Assembly: GCA_963717075.1 (NCBI GenBank)
Contig: CAVQVI010000010.1
Coordinates: forward strand, 248,001 to 312,000
Reading direction: 5' to 3'
Source: JBGOTP01 sp963717075
Lineage (GTDB): Bacteria; Acidobacteriota; Vicinamibacteria; Vicinamibacterales; CAVVIG01
Length of the DNA: 64,000 bases
A program made the translations under genes and the position numbers. A model generated the notes under the pieces. That model was not told the origin of the DNA. It made no database searches and saw only the letters and a list, made by a program, of their open reading frames with translations. Shown here piece by piece: positions 1 through 9,276 of the stretch. Every line of letters starts with the position of its first letter. The first letter of the stretch is position 1.

Positions 1-303
1 AAATCGCAGATCAAGAACCGCGCGAAGGCGATGAAGGTGCTGCGCTCGCGTCTGTACGAGATGGAGCTGCGCAAGCAGCAGGAAGCGATCGCCAAGGATC
101 GCCGCAGCCAGGTCGGCACCGGCGAGCGGTCGGAGAAGATCCGCACCTACAACTTCCCGCAGAACCGCATCACCGATCATCGCATCAACTTCACGACACA
201 CCGGCTCACCGAGGTGCTCAACGGCGATCTCGCCGAGCTCCTCGACAACGTCATCACACACTATCAGTCCGAGAAGCTCAAGGACGCGACCGCTGTGTCT
301 TGA
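1..303 (+). CDS. prfA: Peptide chain release factor 1, C-terminal part
   Basis: Only the last 100 codons are in the window; the reading frame is open from base 1. The residues KSQIKNRAKAMKVLRSRLYE and the following YNFPQNRITDHRIN block are the typical tail of class I release factors of the RF1 type, which recognise UAA and UAG and release the finished peptide on the ribosome. The catalytic GGQ loop lies upstream, outside the window. prmC, encoding the enzyme that methylates the GGQ glutamine, follows 98 bases downstream, the usual prfA-prmC pairing. Stop codon TGA at 301-303. Confidence is high for the family; the N-terminal domains cannot be inspected. Confidence 0.93.
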   Translation, partial: KSQIKNRAKAMKVLRSRLYEMELRKQQEAIAKDRRSQVGTGERSEKIRTYNFPQNRITDHRINFTTHRLTEVLNGDLAELLDNVITHYQSEKLKDATAVS

Positions 304-401
304 GGACTCAGAGGCAGACAGGGCCGGCGAGCCAGGCGAGGTCGACAGAACGCATGCGTCCCAACCTGCCTGACCTGCTCCCATCCGACCGACCCGCCAC
401 A

Positions 402-1260
402 ATGTTTACGATTCACGCACGCGTCGCCCTGGCTCGGCAGCGCCTCATCGACGCCGGAATTCCCGACGCCGAAGCTCTCCTCGACGCGCGGCTGCTGGCC
501 CAGCACGCGCTCGGCTGGGATGCGGCGCGATTCGTGGCGGCCAGCGGCGAACCAGAGTCTGCAGATTTCGAACAACGCTACGATGCGCTCGTCGGTCGGC
601 GCGCGCGGCGCGAGCCACTCGCCTACATCATCGGACACCGGGAATTCTGGGGACTCAGCTTCGACGTGTCGCCGGCCGTGCTCATTCCCAGGCCGGAAAC
701 CGAAGGCATCGTCGAGGCTGCTCTGGAGCTCGTGACCGACCGAGCAGCACCGTTTCTCATTGCTGACGTCTGCACGGGCAGTGGATGCCTTGCAGTCGCG
801 CTCGCCCGCGAGTATCCGGCCGCGCGCAGCGTCGCCACTGATGTGTCGAGCGAAGCGCTCGCCGTGGCGCAGCGCAACGCCACCCGGAACGTCGTGGCCG
901 ATCGCATCGATTTCGTGATGACGCGATCTGCTGCAAGGGACCGGGGAGGACTTCCACCTGATCGTGTCCAACCCTCCATATGTGCCGGAACGCGATCGCG
1001 AGACGCTGGCGCCGGAGGTGCGCGACCATGAGCCACCCATGGCGCTTTTTGCCGGCAACGACGGAATGGATGTCATCAGGCGACTGGTCTTTGAAGCGCC
1101 GTCACATCTGATACCCGGCGGCTTCTTGCTGTTCGAATTCGGCTATGCCCAGGCCGGCCCGGTTGAAGAGTTGATCGAACGAACCTCCGGCCTCACAATG
1201 GTCGGCCTCAGGCGCGACTTGCAGGGGATTCCACGCGTCGCCATTACTCGACGTTCCTGA
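402..1260 (+). CDS. prmC: Release factor glutamine N5-methyltransferase (one frameshift)
   Basis: PrmC (HemK) methylates the glutamine of the GGQ motif in release factors, using S-adenosylmethionine. An N-terminal helical domain is followed by REPLAYIIGHREFWG, the PRPETE block, the SAM-binding DVCTGSGCLAVALA motif and the substrate-binding NPPY motif near 970-981. The gene reads in one frame from ATG 402 to about 924 and then continues one frame over (DLLQGTGEDFHLIVSNPPY) to the stop at 1260. One surplus C near 924 explains the break, and both halves are well conserved. It follows prfA, its functional partner. I read it as an intact gene with a sequencing indel, though real inactivation cannot be excluded. 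Confidence 0.9.
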
Positions 1261-1336
1261 AACCGAGACGCTTGGACCGCTGAAACTTTTAGAACCGTTG
1301 GAACCCGGCACAAACCCTAGAACCTTTGAACTTCAA

Positions 1337-1678
1337 ATGGCCTGCCTCTTCTGCAAGATCATCGCACGCGAGATCCCGGCTTCGATCGTCTATGAGGACG
1401 ATTCGGTGATCGCGTTCAACGACATCAACCCTCAGGCGCCGACGCACGTGCTTGTCGTTCCCAAACGGCATATCGCCACGCTGAACGATCTCGAGCCTGG
1501 CGACGATGCGATCGTCGGGGAACTCGTTCGCCGAGCGGCGACAATCGCGAAGGAACGCGCCATTGCGGCCGGCGGGTTCCGGACCGTCTTCAACACGAAC
1601 CGGGAGGCGGGACAGACGGTCTTCCACATTCATCTGCACCTGCTCGGCGGCAGGACGATGACGTGGCCCCCGGGGTGA
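1337..1678 (+). CDS. HIT family nucleotide-binding protein
   Basis: A 113-residue histidine-triad protein of the HINT branch, a family that hydrolyses purine nucleoside phosphoramidates and related adenylated compounds. MACLFCKIIAREIPASIVYE is the usual N terminus, including the CxxC pair; the active-site triad is HIHLHLL, followed by GGRTMTWPPG, the canonical C-terminal end, so the protein is complete. ATG 1337 is chosen because it gives the family N terminus; an upstream in-frame ATG at 1298 would add 13 atypical residues. It sits alone between prmC and a converging HAD gene. The physiological substrate cannot be read from sequence. Confidence 0.92.
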   Translation: MACLFCKIIAREIPASIVYEDDSVIAFNDINPQAPTHVLVVPKRHIATLNDLEPGDDAIVGELVRRAATIAKERAIAAGGFRTVFNTNREAGQTVFHIHLHLLGGRTMTWPPG

Positions 1679-1749
1679 CACGGCGACCACCTTCTCGGGG
1701 ACACCAATGCCGCATGTCGTCGACATGTCGTTTTGGGGGGCCACTACTC

Positions 1750-2451
1750 CTACATTTCGATCACCAAGTCCCGCAGTCGCGTGAGGGACCTGACGACGGG
1801 AACTCCGGCGGACACTAGTTCGGTCGCGCGTGGATGCGGTGCATCGCTGCGGTGCAGCAAGACTCCGCGCATCCCGGACCGCAACGCGCCCTCGACGTCC
1901 TGAGTGACGCTGTCGCCCACCATCACCGCCTCGCCCGCCTCCACGTTTACGAGCCGAAGGGCTGCGCGGAAAATGCTCGGATTCGGCTTCATGAATCCAT
2001 GCTCCGGCCCGGAAATCGCGGCCGTCACGAGCCCCTTGAGGTCGAAGTGCGATTGAAATGACGTCAGGCACCGGTGCGAATTTGAAATGAGGCCGATCAG
2101 CAGGCCGGACGCCGCAAGCTCGCGGAGAACGCCGGGCACTTCCTCATAGAGCTCAAAATGATGGCAGGCCGCCCATTCGTCATAGATCTCCCTTGCGCAC
2201 GCATCGACCCGGTCGCCCCGACCACCCATCTGCTCGATGATGTGTCGGGTGTATGCGACGAACACTTCCGCATCGTACGCTTCGTCCGGACCTTCGAGGA
2301 ACCGCGCCGCGCTGGCCACTCCCTGCTCGAATCGCGTCTCATCAACCTCGATGCCATAGCGCTCACAAAACGCCCGGTATCCTTCCCCACGAAACGTGGG
2401 GCCCGGATAGATCAGTGTGAAGTCGACATCGAAAAACACCGCGCGAGTCAT
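1750..2451 (-). CDS. HAD superfamily hydrolase
   Basis: A 233-residue haloacid dehalogenase-like hydrolase. Motif I is FFDVDFTLIYP (nucleophile and acid-base Asp), motif II is the LISNSH region, motif III the Lys in FMKPNP and motif IV GDSVTQDVEGA, with a C1-type helical cap between motifs I and II. Most relatives are small-molecule phosphatases; the substrate is unknown. Its ATG overlaps the stop of the upstream M16 peptidase gene (ATGA, 2448-2451), so it is the third gene of a translationally coupled operon. It converges on the HIT gene with 71 bases between them. Confidence 0.87.
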   Translation of the reverse strand: MTRAVFFDVDFTLIYPGPTFRGEGYRAFCERYGIEVDETRFEQGVASAARFLEGPDEAYDAEVFVAYTRHIIEQMGGRGDRVDACAREIYDEWAACHHFELYEEVPGVLRELAASGLLIGLISNSHRCLTSFQSHFDLKGLVTAAISGPEHGFMKPNPSIFRAALRLVNVEAGEAVMVGDSVTQDVEGALRSGMRGVLLHRSDAPHPRATELVSAGVPVVRSLTRLRDLVIEM

Positions 2452-3722
2452 GGTTGTTGGTCTGTATAGGGTCCAGCAACAACGATGCTGGCATGAGCAG
2501 GATCGAGCATGCCCGCGGCGGCATTGACGTCGTCGAGCGTGACGGCTCGCAGCAGGCCTGACACACGCAGATCGAAGTCGAGGCCGAGGCTGAACACCTC
2601 CGAACGCTGGAGAAAATTCGCGATGCCCGCGTTCGTCTCGAGCGTGCGAGGCATCGAGCCAATCAGGTAACCCCGCGACTCGGCGAGCTCCTTTTCGGTG
2701 ACACCATCCCGCCGCAGCCGGACGAGTTCTTCGTCAATTGACCTGATCGCCCGATCGACGTGCTCCGTGCCAACGCCTGCCCGAATGAGCAGGGGACCTT
2801 CAATAATCTGCGCCTCGAGCGCGCTGGACACGTAGTATGCCATTCCCTGCCGCTCGCGAATGCTGTCGCCCAGCCGCCCGCCAAGGGCGTACTGGCCAAG
2901 GATGCTGTTCATCAGCCAGTGCGCGTAGAACGTGGGATCCGATCTGGCAATCGACACGAAGCCGTACGCAATGTCCGCCTGAGCCTTATTCATCATCGGG
3001 ATCAGCGTGCGACGCCGTGTCGTGGCCGGCGCCGGGCGCGGCAACGGTACAGAAGGGGGTGCCGGCCTCTGCCAACCCGCGAACGCTCGACGAGTGGCGT
3101 CGATGGCCTTCGAGGCTTCGACATCACCGACCACGACAGCAGTCAGCTCGGTCGGTGCAAATCGCGCGGCGTGAAGCCGCAGCAGATCCGCGCGCGTCGT
3201 GCGTTCAACGCTATCAGTCGTTCCCTTTTGTGGCCGCGCGTATGGATGCTCCTGGCCAAAGAGCATCGGCATCAGCGCTTCGGCGGCTCGAATGAACGGG
3301 CTGTCCTCATCCTGGCCGATGGCTGTGATCACTTCGCCCTTGCGAGTCGCCAGCTCGTTCTCCGGACATATCGGTGCAACGATGACGTCGGCGACGACCG
3401 CGAGCACGGCCTCGAGGTCGGCGGCGAGGCAGGTGCACGAAAACGACACGAGATGCCGGGTGACGCCGATGCTCAGCGTCACCCCGCGGCCATCGAGTTC
3501 TTCTGCGATCGCGGCAGCCGACCGGGTTGACGTACCACGATCGATCACGCGCGCCAGAAGGTTCATCGCGCCAGGCAAATCCGGGGGATCGCACACGATG
3601 CCCGATCGGACCGCAAGGTTCATAGTGACCGCCGGCGTCTTGCGGGTTTCCTTGGCCACGACGACGATGCCGTTGTCGAGCACGGCGCGGGATGGTGCAA
3701 GGCCTGCGGCTTCGGGGGTCAT
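2448..3722 (-). CDS. M16 family metallopeptidase, non-catalytic-type subunit
   Basis: A 424-residue insulinase/pitrilysin-fold protein. LDNGIVVVAKET opens the domain as in M16 proteases, but the zinc site HxxEH is missing: the expected place reads PGAMNLLARVIDRGT. The second half keeps the Arg/Tyr pair of M16 partners (GDSIRERQGMAYYVSS). This is the signature of the inactive subunit of a two-chain M16 peptidase; the gene just upstream encodes the chain with HWVEH. The two overlap by one base (TGATG at 3720-3724), consistent with equimolar synthesis. No clear signal peptide is seen. A regulatory or substrate-binding role is inferred from known heterodimeric relatives. Confidence 0.9.
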   Translation of the reverse strand: MTPEAAGLAPSRAVLDNGIVVVAKETRKTPAVTMNLAVRSGIVCDPPDLPGAMNLLARVIDRGTSTRSAAAIAEELDGRGVTLSIGVTRHLVSFSCTCLAADLEAVLAVVADVIVAPICPENELATRKGEVITAIGQDEDSPFIRAAEALMPMLFGQEHPYARPQKGTTDSVERTTRADLLRLHAARFAPTELTAVVVGDVEASKAIDATRRAFAGWQRPAPPSVPLPRPAPATTRRRTLIPMMNKAQADIAYGFVSIARSDPTFYAHWLMNSILGQYALGGRLGDSIRERQGMAYYVSSALEAQIIEGPLLIRAGVGTEHVDRAIRSIDEELVRLRRDGVTEKELAESRGYLIGSMPRTLETNAGIANFLQRSEVFSLGLDFDLRVSGLLRAVTLDDVNAAAGMLDPAHASIVVAGPYTDQQP

Positions 3723-5047
3723 CAGCGTTTCACCCTCAGCTCTCGGCCGTCCGGATCGAACGAACCGACGGTCCGGTTCGACGGCCCGAAAAGACGGGCC
3801 GCTTCGGCCACGGTCTCCAGCGTGACGGCGTCGACGCTCGTCGCAAGATTCGTGAAGACATCCACGCTGGCAATCGTTTCGAAGTACCCCATCTGGTGGG
3901 CGATATTGCTGATGCTGTCCTTGTCGAAGATGAACCGCGCCCTGAGCTGCGCCTTCGCCTTGTCGAGCTCGGCCGGCGCAACGCCCGACCGGCGGATGCC
4001 GTCGAGTTCCTCGAGGAGCACGGTCTCAACGGATCCGAGCGACGTGCCCGCGGTCACGGTCGCCGACAGATAGTAGAGAAACGGCTGTTCGGTCGGCAGC
4101 AGCGCGCCCGAAATGCTGGAGGCCAGGCCCCGCTCGACCAGGGCGCGATAGAGCCGCGTGCTTCGCTGCGGCGGCGCCTCTCGAAAGCTGGACCACAGGT
4201 TGAGTCCCTTCGCGCCTGTCAGGACGGCGTCGAGGACGAGCGTCGGAAAGAACAGCGGATCGGTGATGCCAGGCGCATGGTACGCGACCTTGAGATAGGC
4301 GGTGGTTCCGTCTTTGCGAATGGCCACCCGCCGCTCGCCTGTCTGCTGGGGCTCGATGGTTCGCTGCCGTTCAGGCGCCGAGCCCGCTCCGATTCCTCCG
4401 AAGTGATGGTCGACCCGCCGGAGCGTGGCGTCTGTCTCGACATCCCCGACAATGACCAGCACGGCGTTGTTGGGTGTGTAGTAACTCCGGTAGTGATTGA
4501 TCAGGTCGTCTCGTGTCATGTTCTCGAGGTCGGACAGCCACCCAATCGTGGGGTGGCGATACGGGTGCGCCTTGAACGCGGTGGCGGTCAGCTCCTGGTC
4601 CAGGAATTGGTCGGGATCGTTCTCACCGCCGTGGAGCTCCGAGATGATGACGGTTCGTTCCGACTCGCAGTCGTCTGGGTGATACAGGCAGCGCGCCATG
4701 CGTTCGGACTCGATGAACAGCATCCGATCGAGGGCATCGCTCGTCGCCGTCTCGAGGTACGTCGTCTGATCGACCCAGGTGTAGCCATTCCAGCTGCCAC
4801 CGAACTGCTCGATGATGCCTTTGACCTGATCCCTCGGAATGTTTGTGGTGCCCCTGAAGTTCATGTGCTCCACCCAGTGCGACACGCCCGTGAGGCCGGG
4901 TCGTTCGTCCTTGGAGCCGACCTTGTACCAGCACCACACTGATGCCAGCGGTGCGGTGTGCTCCTCCAGAATGAGGACCTTGAGACCATTGTCGAGGGTC
5001 GCGCGGCGGACGGGGACGTTCTGTGGAGCTTCTGCGAAGGTAGCCAT
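3722..5047 (-). CDS. M16 family zinc metallopeptidase, catalytic subunit
   Basis: A roughly 441-residue pitrilysin-like protease. The zinc-binding HxxEH is present as HWVEHMNFRGT about 60 residues in, with the further ligand glutamate in SERTVIISELHGG. It lacks the obvious Arg-Tyr block that the partner protein keeps, so the two genes look complementary. ATG 5047 (M-A-T-F-A-E) is preferred; an in-frame TTG at 5050 directly precedes it. A TATAAT box on this strand (5054-5059) leaves only six bases to the ATG, suggesting a leaderless mRNA. First gene of the M16-M16-HAD operon, divergent from ileS. Confidence 0.92.
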   Translation of the reverse strand: MATFAEAPQNVPVRRATLDNGLKVLILEEHTAPLASVWCWYKVGSKDERPGLTGVSHWVEHMNFRGTTNIPRDQVKGIIEQFGGSWNGYTWVDQTTYLETATSDALDRMLFIESERMARCLYHPDDCESERTVIISELHGGENDPDQFLDQELTATAFKAHPYRHPTIGWLSDLENMTRDDLINHYRSYYTPNNAVLVIVGDVETDATLRRVDHHFGGIGAGSAPERQRTIEPQQTGERRVAIRKDGTTAYLKVAYHAPGITDPLFFPTLVLDAVLTGAKGLNLWSSFREAPPQRSTRLYRALVERGLASSISGALLPTEQPFLYYLSATVTAGTSLGSVETVLLEELDGIRRSGVAPAELDKAKAQLRARFIFDKDSISNIAHQMGYFETIASVDVFTNLATSVDAVTLETVAEAARLFGPSNRTVGSFDPDGRELRVKR

Positions 5048-5076
5048 CAAAGCATTATAAAATTGTCGGATACCCC
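5048..5076. promoter_or_regulatory. Divergent promoter spacer, M16 operon / ileS
   Basis: Only 29 bases separate the two start codons. The core ATTATAAAAT contains a perfect TATAAT on the minus strand (plus 5054-5059), six bases from the M16 ATG, and a TATAAA on the plus strand (5056-5061), fifteen bases from the ileS ATG. No ribosome binding site fits before either gene and no good -35 hexamer is visible. Overlapping -10 boxes imply that both directions compete for the same DNA. Inference from sequence only. Confidence 0.5.
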
Positions 5077-7957
5077 ATGCCCGAGTGGAAAGACACCGTC
5101 AACCTGCCGCGGACCGATTTTCCGATGAAGGCAAACCTGCCGAGCACAGAGCCAAAAGCCCTGGCACGCTGGTCGAAGATGGACCTTTACGGAAAGATTC
5201 AGGCGGCACGCGCAGGCGCGCCGAAGTTCGTGCTGCACGACGGTCCGCCGTACGCAAACGGCAACATCCACATGGGCACGGCGCTCAACAAGATTCTGAA
5301 AGAATTCGTCGTCAAGTCGCGCTCGATGGCGGGTTTCGACGCCCCTTACGTCGTCGGCTACGACTGTCACGGTCTGCCGATCGAGCTGCAGGTCGACCGC
5401 GAACTTGGTGGCAGGAAGCGTGAGATGTCGGTCGCCGACTTTTGTCGCGCATGCCGCGCATACGCTGAGCGCTTCGTCGGAACCATGAGCGAACAGTTTC
5501 AGCGGCTCGGGATCCTCGGCACGTGGGACGATCCCTATCTGACGATGAACTTCAAGTATCAGGCCGCGATCGCCAGGGCATTCGGCCGGTTCGTCGAGCA
5601 GCAGCTCGTGTACAAGGGCAAAAAGCCGGTGCACTGGTGCATCCATTGCCGAACGGCACTGGCCGAGGCGGAGGTCGAGTACGAGGACCACGTCTCGCCA
5701 TCCATCTACGTCGAATTCCAAGTGGCGCCGGAAGGGATGGCGGAGCTCGTGACACGCGTGCCAGCGCTGGCCGGACGCGACGTATCCGTGCTCATCTGGA
5801 CAACGACACCGTGGACGATTCCGTCGAACCTGGCGATCGCCTTCCACCCGGAATTCGATTATGCGGTGTACGTGATCCGGGACGTCGCGAGCCCCGACGG
5901 CCGCGCCGTCATCCTGGCTGAGGCGCTGGCGCCGAAGGTGGCCGCAGCCGTCGGCAGGACGCTTGGGCCAGTGGTCGCGCGGATGAAGGGCGCGGACCTT
6001 GAAGAGATCCGCTTTCAACATCCGCTATATGCACGCGCTTCGCTTGGCGTGCTGGGGAACTACGTGACGCTTGAAGCCGGGACGGGCGCGGTGCACACGG
6101 CGCCAGGGCACGGTGCCGACGACTTCGCCACTGGCATGAAGTACGGACTGGAGATTTACGCGCCGGTTGGACCGGCGGGCCACTTCCTCGACACGGTGGA
6201 ACTTTTTGGCGGACAGCGCGTGTTCGACGCCAACGAGAATGTCGTGGAGGCATTGAAGGCGCGCGGCCGTCTCTGGCACCGTGAACCGTTCTCGCATCAG
6301 TATCCCCATTGCTGGCGGTGCCACAACCCGGTCATTTTCCTCGCCACGTCGCAGTGGTTCATCGCGCTTGACACGGCAAGGCTCAAAGAGACCGTCCGAT
6401 TGGATGCCACGTCTCGGGAGGGGTCCGCCCGGACGCTGCGCGACGCGGCGAAGGACGCCATCGACAACGAGGTGAAGTGGATTCCGTCCTGGGGCCACGA
6501 CCGTATGTACAACATGGTCGCGCACCGGCCCGACTGGTGCATCTCGCGCCAGCGGGTATGGGGTGTGCCGATTCCGGCCGTCGACTGCACGAAGTGCGGC
6601 GAGGCAATCGTGACGCCTGCTCTTGTCGAAAAAGCCGCGGGCGTGTTCGAAACTGTACGGGGCCGATGCCTGGTACGAACGGCAAACGGAGGAATTCATC
6701 CCGTCCGGTCTTACGTGCCCGTCGTGCGGCGGGACCACCTTCGAGCGCGAAATGAACATCCTCGATGTCTGGTTCGATTCCGGGTCCAGTCATGAGGCCG
6801 TGCTCTCCGTACGTCCCGAGCTCACGTGGCCGGCCGATATCTACCTCGAGGGAAGCGACCAGCACCGCGGCTGGTTCCAGAGCTCGCTGCTCGTCGGCCT
6901 CGGGACGCGCGGCAGACCGCCGTTCCGCGAAGTGCTCACACACGGCTTCATCGTGGCGGAGGACGGCCGAAAGATGTCGAAGTCGCTCGGCAATTCGATC
7001 GATCCGCAGGACATCATCACCGAGAACGGCGCCGACATCCTGCGACTCTGGGTCTCGATGAGCGACTACACGCAGGAAATACGCCTCAGCAAAGAGATTC
7101 TGGCGCGGGTGGTCGAGGCCTATCGCAAGATCCGCAACACGCTGCGGTATTTGCTGGGAAACCTCTACGATTTCGATCCGGTGGCCGATCTGGTGCCGGC
7201 GGCAAAGATGGAGGAGGTGGACCGCTACGTGCTCGCGCGTTACGCGGACGCGGGACGTCGGATTCTGCTTGCGTACGAGGGCTACGACTACGGCACGATT
7301 TTCCAGACACTCAACACATTTTCCACGGTCGATCTCAGCTCGTTCTACGCCGACGTGTCGAAAGATCGTTTGTACACCTTCGCGGCGCGATCGTCCGAGC
7401 GGCGTTCGGCCCAGACGGCTATGTATCTGATGGCCGACGGGCTGACCCGACTGATGGCGCCCATCCTATCGTTCACCGCGGACGAGTTGTGGCGGTTTCT
7501 GCCCGGACGTCGCGAAGAATCAGTGCACATGGCGGTGTTCCCGACAAGCGCTGAGATCAGCCAGTTGAGCGATCCGAGCCTCCTGGATCGGTGGACGAAA
7601 CTGACCACGCTCCGTGAGCAGGTTCTCGCACGCATTGAGCCCCTTCGGAAGGACAAGCAGATTGGCAGCTCCCTTCAGGCGAAGGTGGTCTTGTCGGGGA
7701 CGAAGGAGGCGCTGGCGCCGTTGACGCCACACCTTCGCGATCTACCGATGCTCTTCATCGTGTCTGACGTAGAGACCCGGCAGCTGCCAGACACCGGCGG
7801 GCAGCAGGAGGCAGGGCTGAGCATCACCATCGAGCGCAGCGGCGGTGTGAAATGCGACCGGTGCTGGCGGTACGTCTCGGCGGTGTCAACCGATCCTGCC
7901 TGGGCGGGCCTCTGTGAACGCTGTCAGGACGCTCTGGCGGAGCCGATCCATGGCTGA
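5077..7957 (+). CDS. ileS: Isoleucyl-tRNA synthetase (one frameshift)
   Basis: Class I aminoacyl-tRNA synthetase charging tRNA-Ile; about 960 residues once the shift is repaired, normal for the family. The HIGH-type motif is PYANGNIHMGTALNK, followed by the CP1 editing domain (TTPWTIPSNLA), the KMSKS loop in GRKMSKSLGN, an anticodon-binding domain, and a C-terminal zinc finger CDRCWRY...CERC. The frame breaks near 6655, where a surplus G separates GVFET from YGADAWYERQ; both flanks are conserved. First gene of an ileS-lspA-lgt-rluD cluster; its stop overlaps the lspA ATG by 8 bases. An essential single-copy gene, so the shift is most likely a sequence error. Confidence 0.95.
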
Positions 7958-8474
7958 CGCCACGATCACCGCGGACATGCTGCCAAAGCGGCGTCGGATC
8001 GAGTTGTGGTTGCCGCTTGCAATCGTGGCTATCGATCAGGGGACGAAGGCGATCGTTCGAGAGATGCTACCGTTGTCGAGCAGCGTTTCCGTCGTACCCG
8101 GCTTGCTGGACTTCACGCACGTCCGGAACACGGGCGCTGCCTTCGGCTTCCTGAATTCGGTCGATTTCCCGTTCAAGACGACGCTCATTGCGGCCATCGC
8201 GACGGCAGCGCTGATCGCGGTTGGCCTCTACTCGGCGAGCCTCTCGGCGCACCAGTTCATCGCCAGACTCGGGCTCGCGCTGATCGTTGGTGGCGCGGCC
8301 GGCAACCTGATCGACCGCCTCGTAGCCGGATCAGTCGTCGACTTCGTTGATGTGTACTGGGGCACGTTCCACTTCTGGGCGTTCAACGTCGCGGATTCAG
8401 CCATTACCATTGGGGTGGCGGTCATGCTCCTCGACATGCTGGGCGTGAGGACACATGTATCCACGACTGCTTGA
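7950..8474 (+). CDS. lspA: Lipoprotein signal peptidase II
   Basis: A 174-residue polytopic inner-membrane aspartyl protease that removes the signal peptide from diacylated prolipoproteins. Four hydrophobic segments are visible. The two catalytic aspartates lie in GNLIDRL and FNVADSAI, the standard positions. ATG 7950 overlaps the ileS stop and gives a typical N terminus, with the first membrane segment starting near IELWLPLAIVAIDQ. It overlaps lgt by 20 bases, so the two consecutive steps of lipoprotein maturation are co-translated. The TPR and HEAT-cyclophilin lipoproteins in this window would be substrates. Confidence 0.94.
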   Translation: MADATITADMLPKRRRIELWLPLAIVAIDQGTKAIVREMLPLSSSVSVVPGLLDFTHVRNTGAAFGFLNSVDFPFKTTLIAAIATAALIAVGLYSASLSAHQFIARLGLALIVGGAAGNLIDRLVAGSVVDFVDVYWGTFHFWAFNVADSAITIGVAVMLLDMLGVRTHVSTTA

Positions 8475-9276
8475 ACTGCCCCAGCTGCTCGGGTTGGGAC
8501 CAATTACGGTTTACACCTACGGCGTCCTGTTGGCCGCCGCCTATCTGTTGGGTTTGAAATTCGCCATGGTCCGGGCTCGAGCGCGCGATCTGGACCAAAC
8601 GCGCGTGTTGGACCTCGGCATCTACATCATCATCAGCGCCCTTCTCGGTGCGAAACTGCTCCTGCTGCTCACCAACCTCCGGTCGTTTCTGGATAACCCG
8701 CGCGAACTTGTCTCGCTGGTCTGGTCCGGCGGAGTTTTCTACGGGGGCCTCATTCTCGCGGTCATCGTGGCACTCCTGTACATCCGGCGCATTGGCCTTC
8801 CGCTGTGGACGACCTGCGATGTGTTCGCCCCTGGCATCGCCCTCGGACATGTCATCGGACGCTTCGGCTGCTTCTTCGCCGGATGCTGCTACGGCAAGCC
8901 GACCAACCGTCCGTGGGGCATCACCTTCACGGATCCGTTCACGGCGATCAACGTCGGCACGCCCCTGAATGTCCCCCTCCACCCCACCCAGCTCTACGAG
9001 GCCGGGGCGGAGGCACTGATACTCGGACTGCTGCTGGCAACCGAGTCGCGCGGCCGCAGATTTCCTGGTCGAACCTTCTGGCTCTACGTTTTCTTGTACG
9101 GAATCTCCCGCTATGTCATCGAGGTGTATCGAGACGATCCGCGTGGCATGGTCGGAAGCTTCTCCACGTCCCAGTTCATTTCGATGATCCTGGTGCCGCT
9201 GGCCGTCGTGATGCTGATCTACCTCGCGCGGCGTTGGGAACCTGAACCGCGACGCGCCCGCCAAAGGGCGGCGTGA
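8455..9276 (+). CDS. lgt: Prolipoprotein diacylglyceryl transferase
   Basis: A 273-residue integral membrane enzyme that moves diacylglycerol from phosphatidylglycerol to the lipobox cysteine, the first step of lipoprotein maturation. The Lgt signature is seen as HVIGRFGCFFAGCCYGKP, with HPTQLYEA and the late Arg-containing YVIEVYRDD block. Seven membrane segments are plausible. It overlaps lspA upstream by 20 bases and rluD downstream by 4 (GTGA), so it is embedded in one transcript. Length and all motifs are normal. Confidence 0.95.
   Translation: MYPRLLELPQLLGLGPITVYTYGVLLAAAYLLGLKFAMVRARARDLDQTRVLDLGIYIIISALLGAKLLLLLTNLRSFLDNPRELVSLVWSGGVFYGGLILAVIVALLYIRRIGLPLWTTCDVFAPGIALGHVIGRFGCFFAGCCYGKPTNRPWGITFTDPFTAINVGTPLNVPLHPTQLYEAGAEALILGLLLATESRGRRFPGRTFWLYVFLYGISRYVIEVYRDDPRGMVGSFSTSQFISMILVPLAVVMLIYLARRWEPEPRRARQRAA

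Noticed and set aside
1261..1336. GAACC-type near-repeats before the HIT gene
   Set aside because: Short, imperfect (TTAGAACCGTTGGAACC, TAGAACCTTTGAAC) and without clear structure; likely low-complexity spacer.
3692..4942. Long plus-strand open frame of 416 codons opposite the M16 gene
   Set aside because: Mirror of a GC-rich coding region; no recognisable motifs, and the minus-strand protease is unambiguous.
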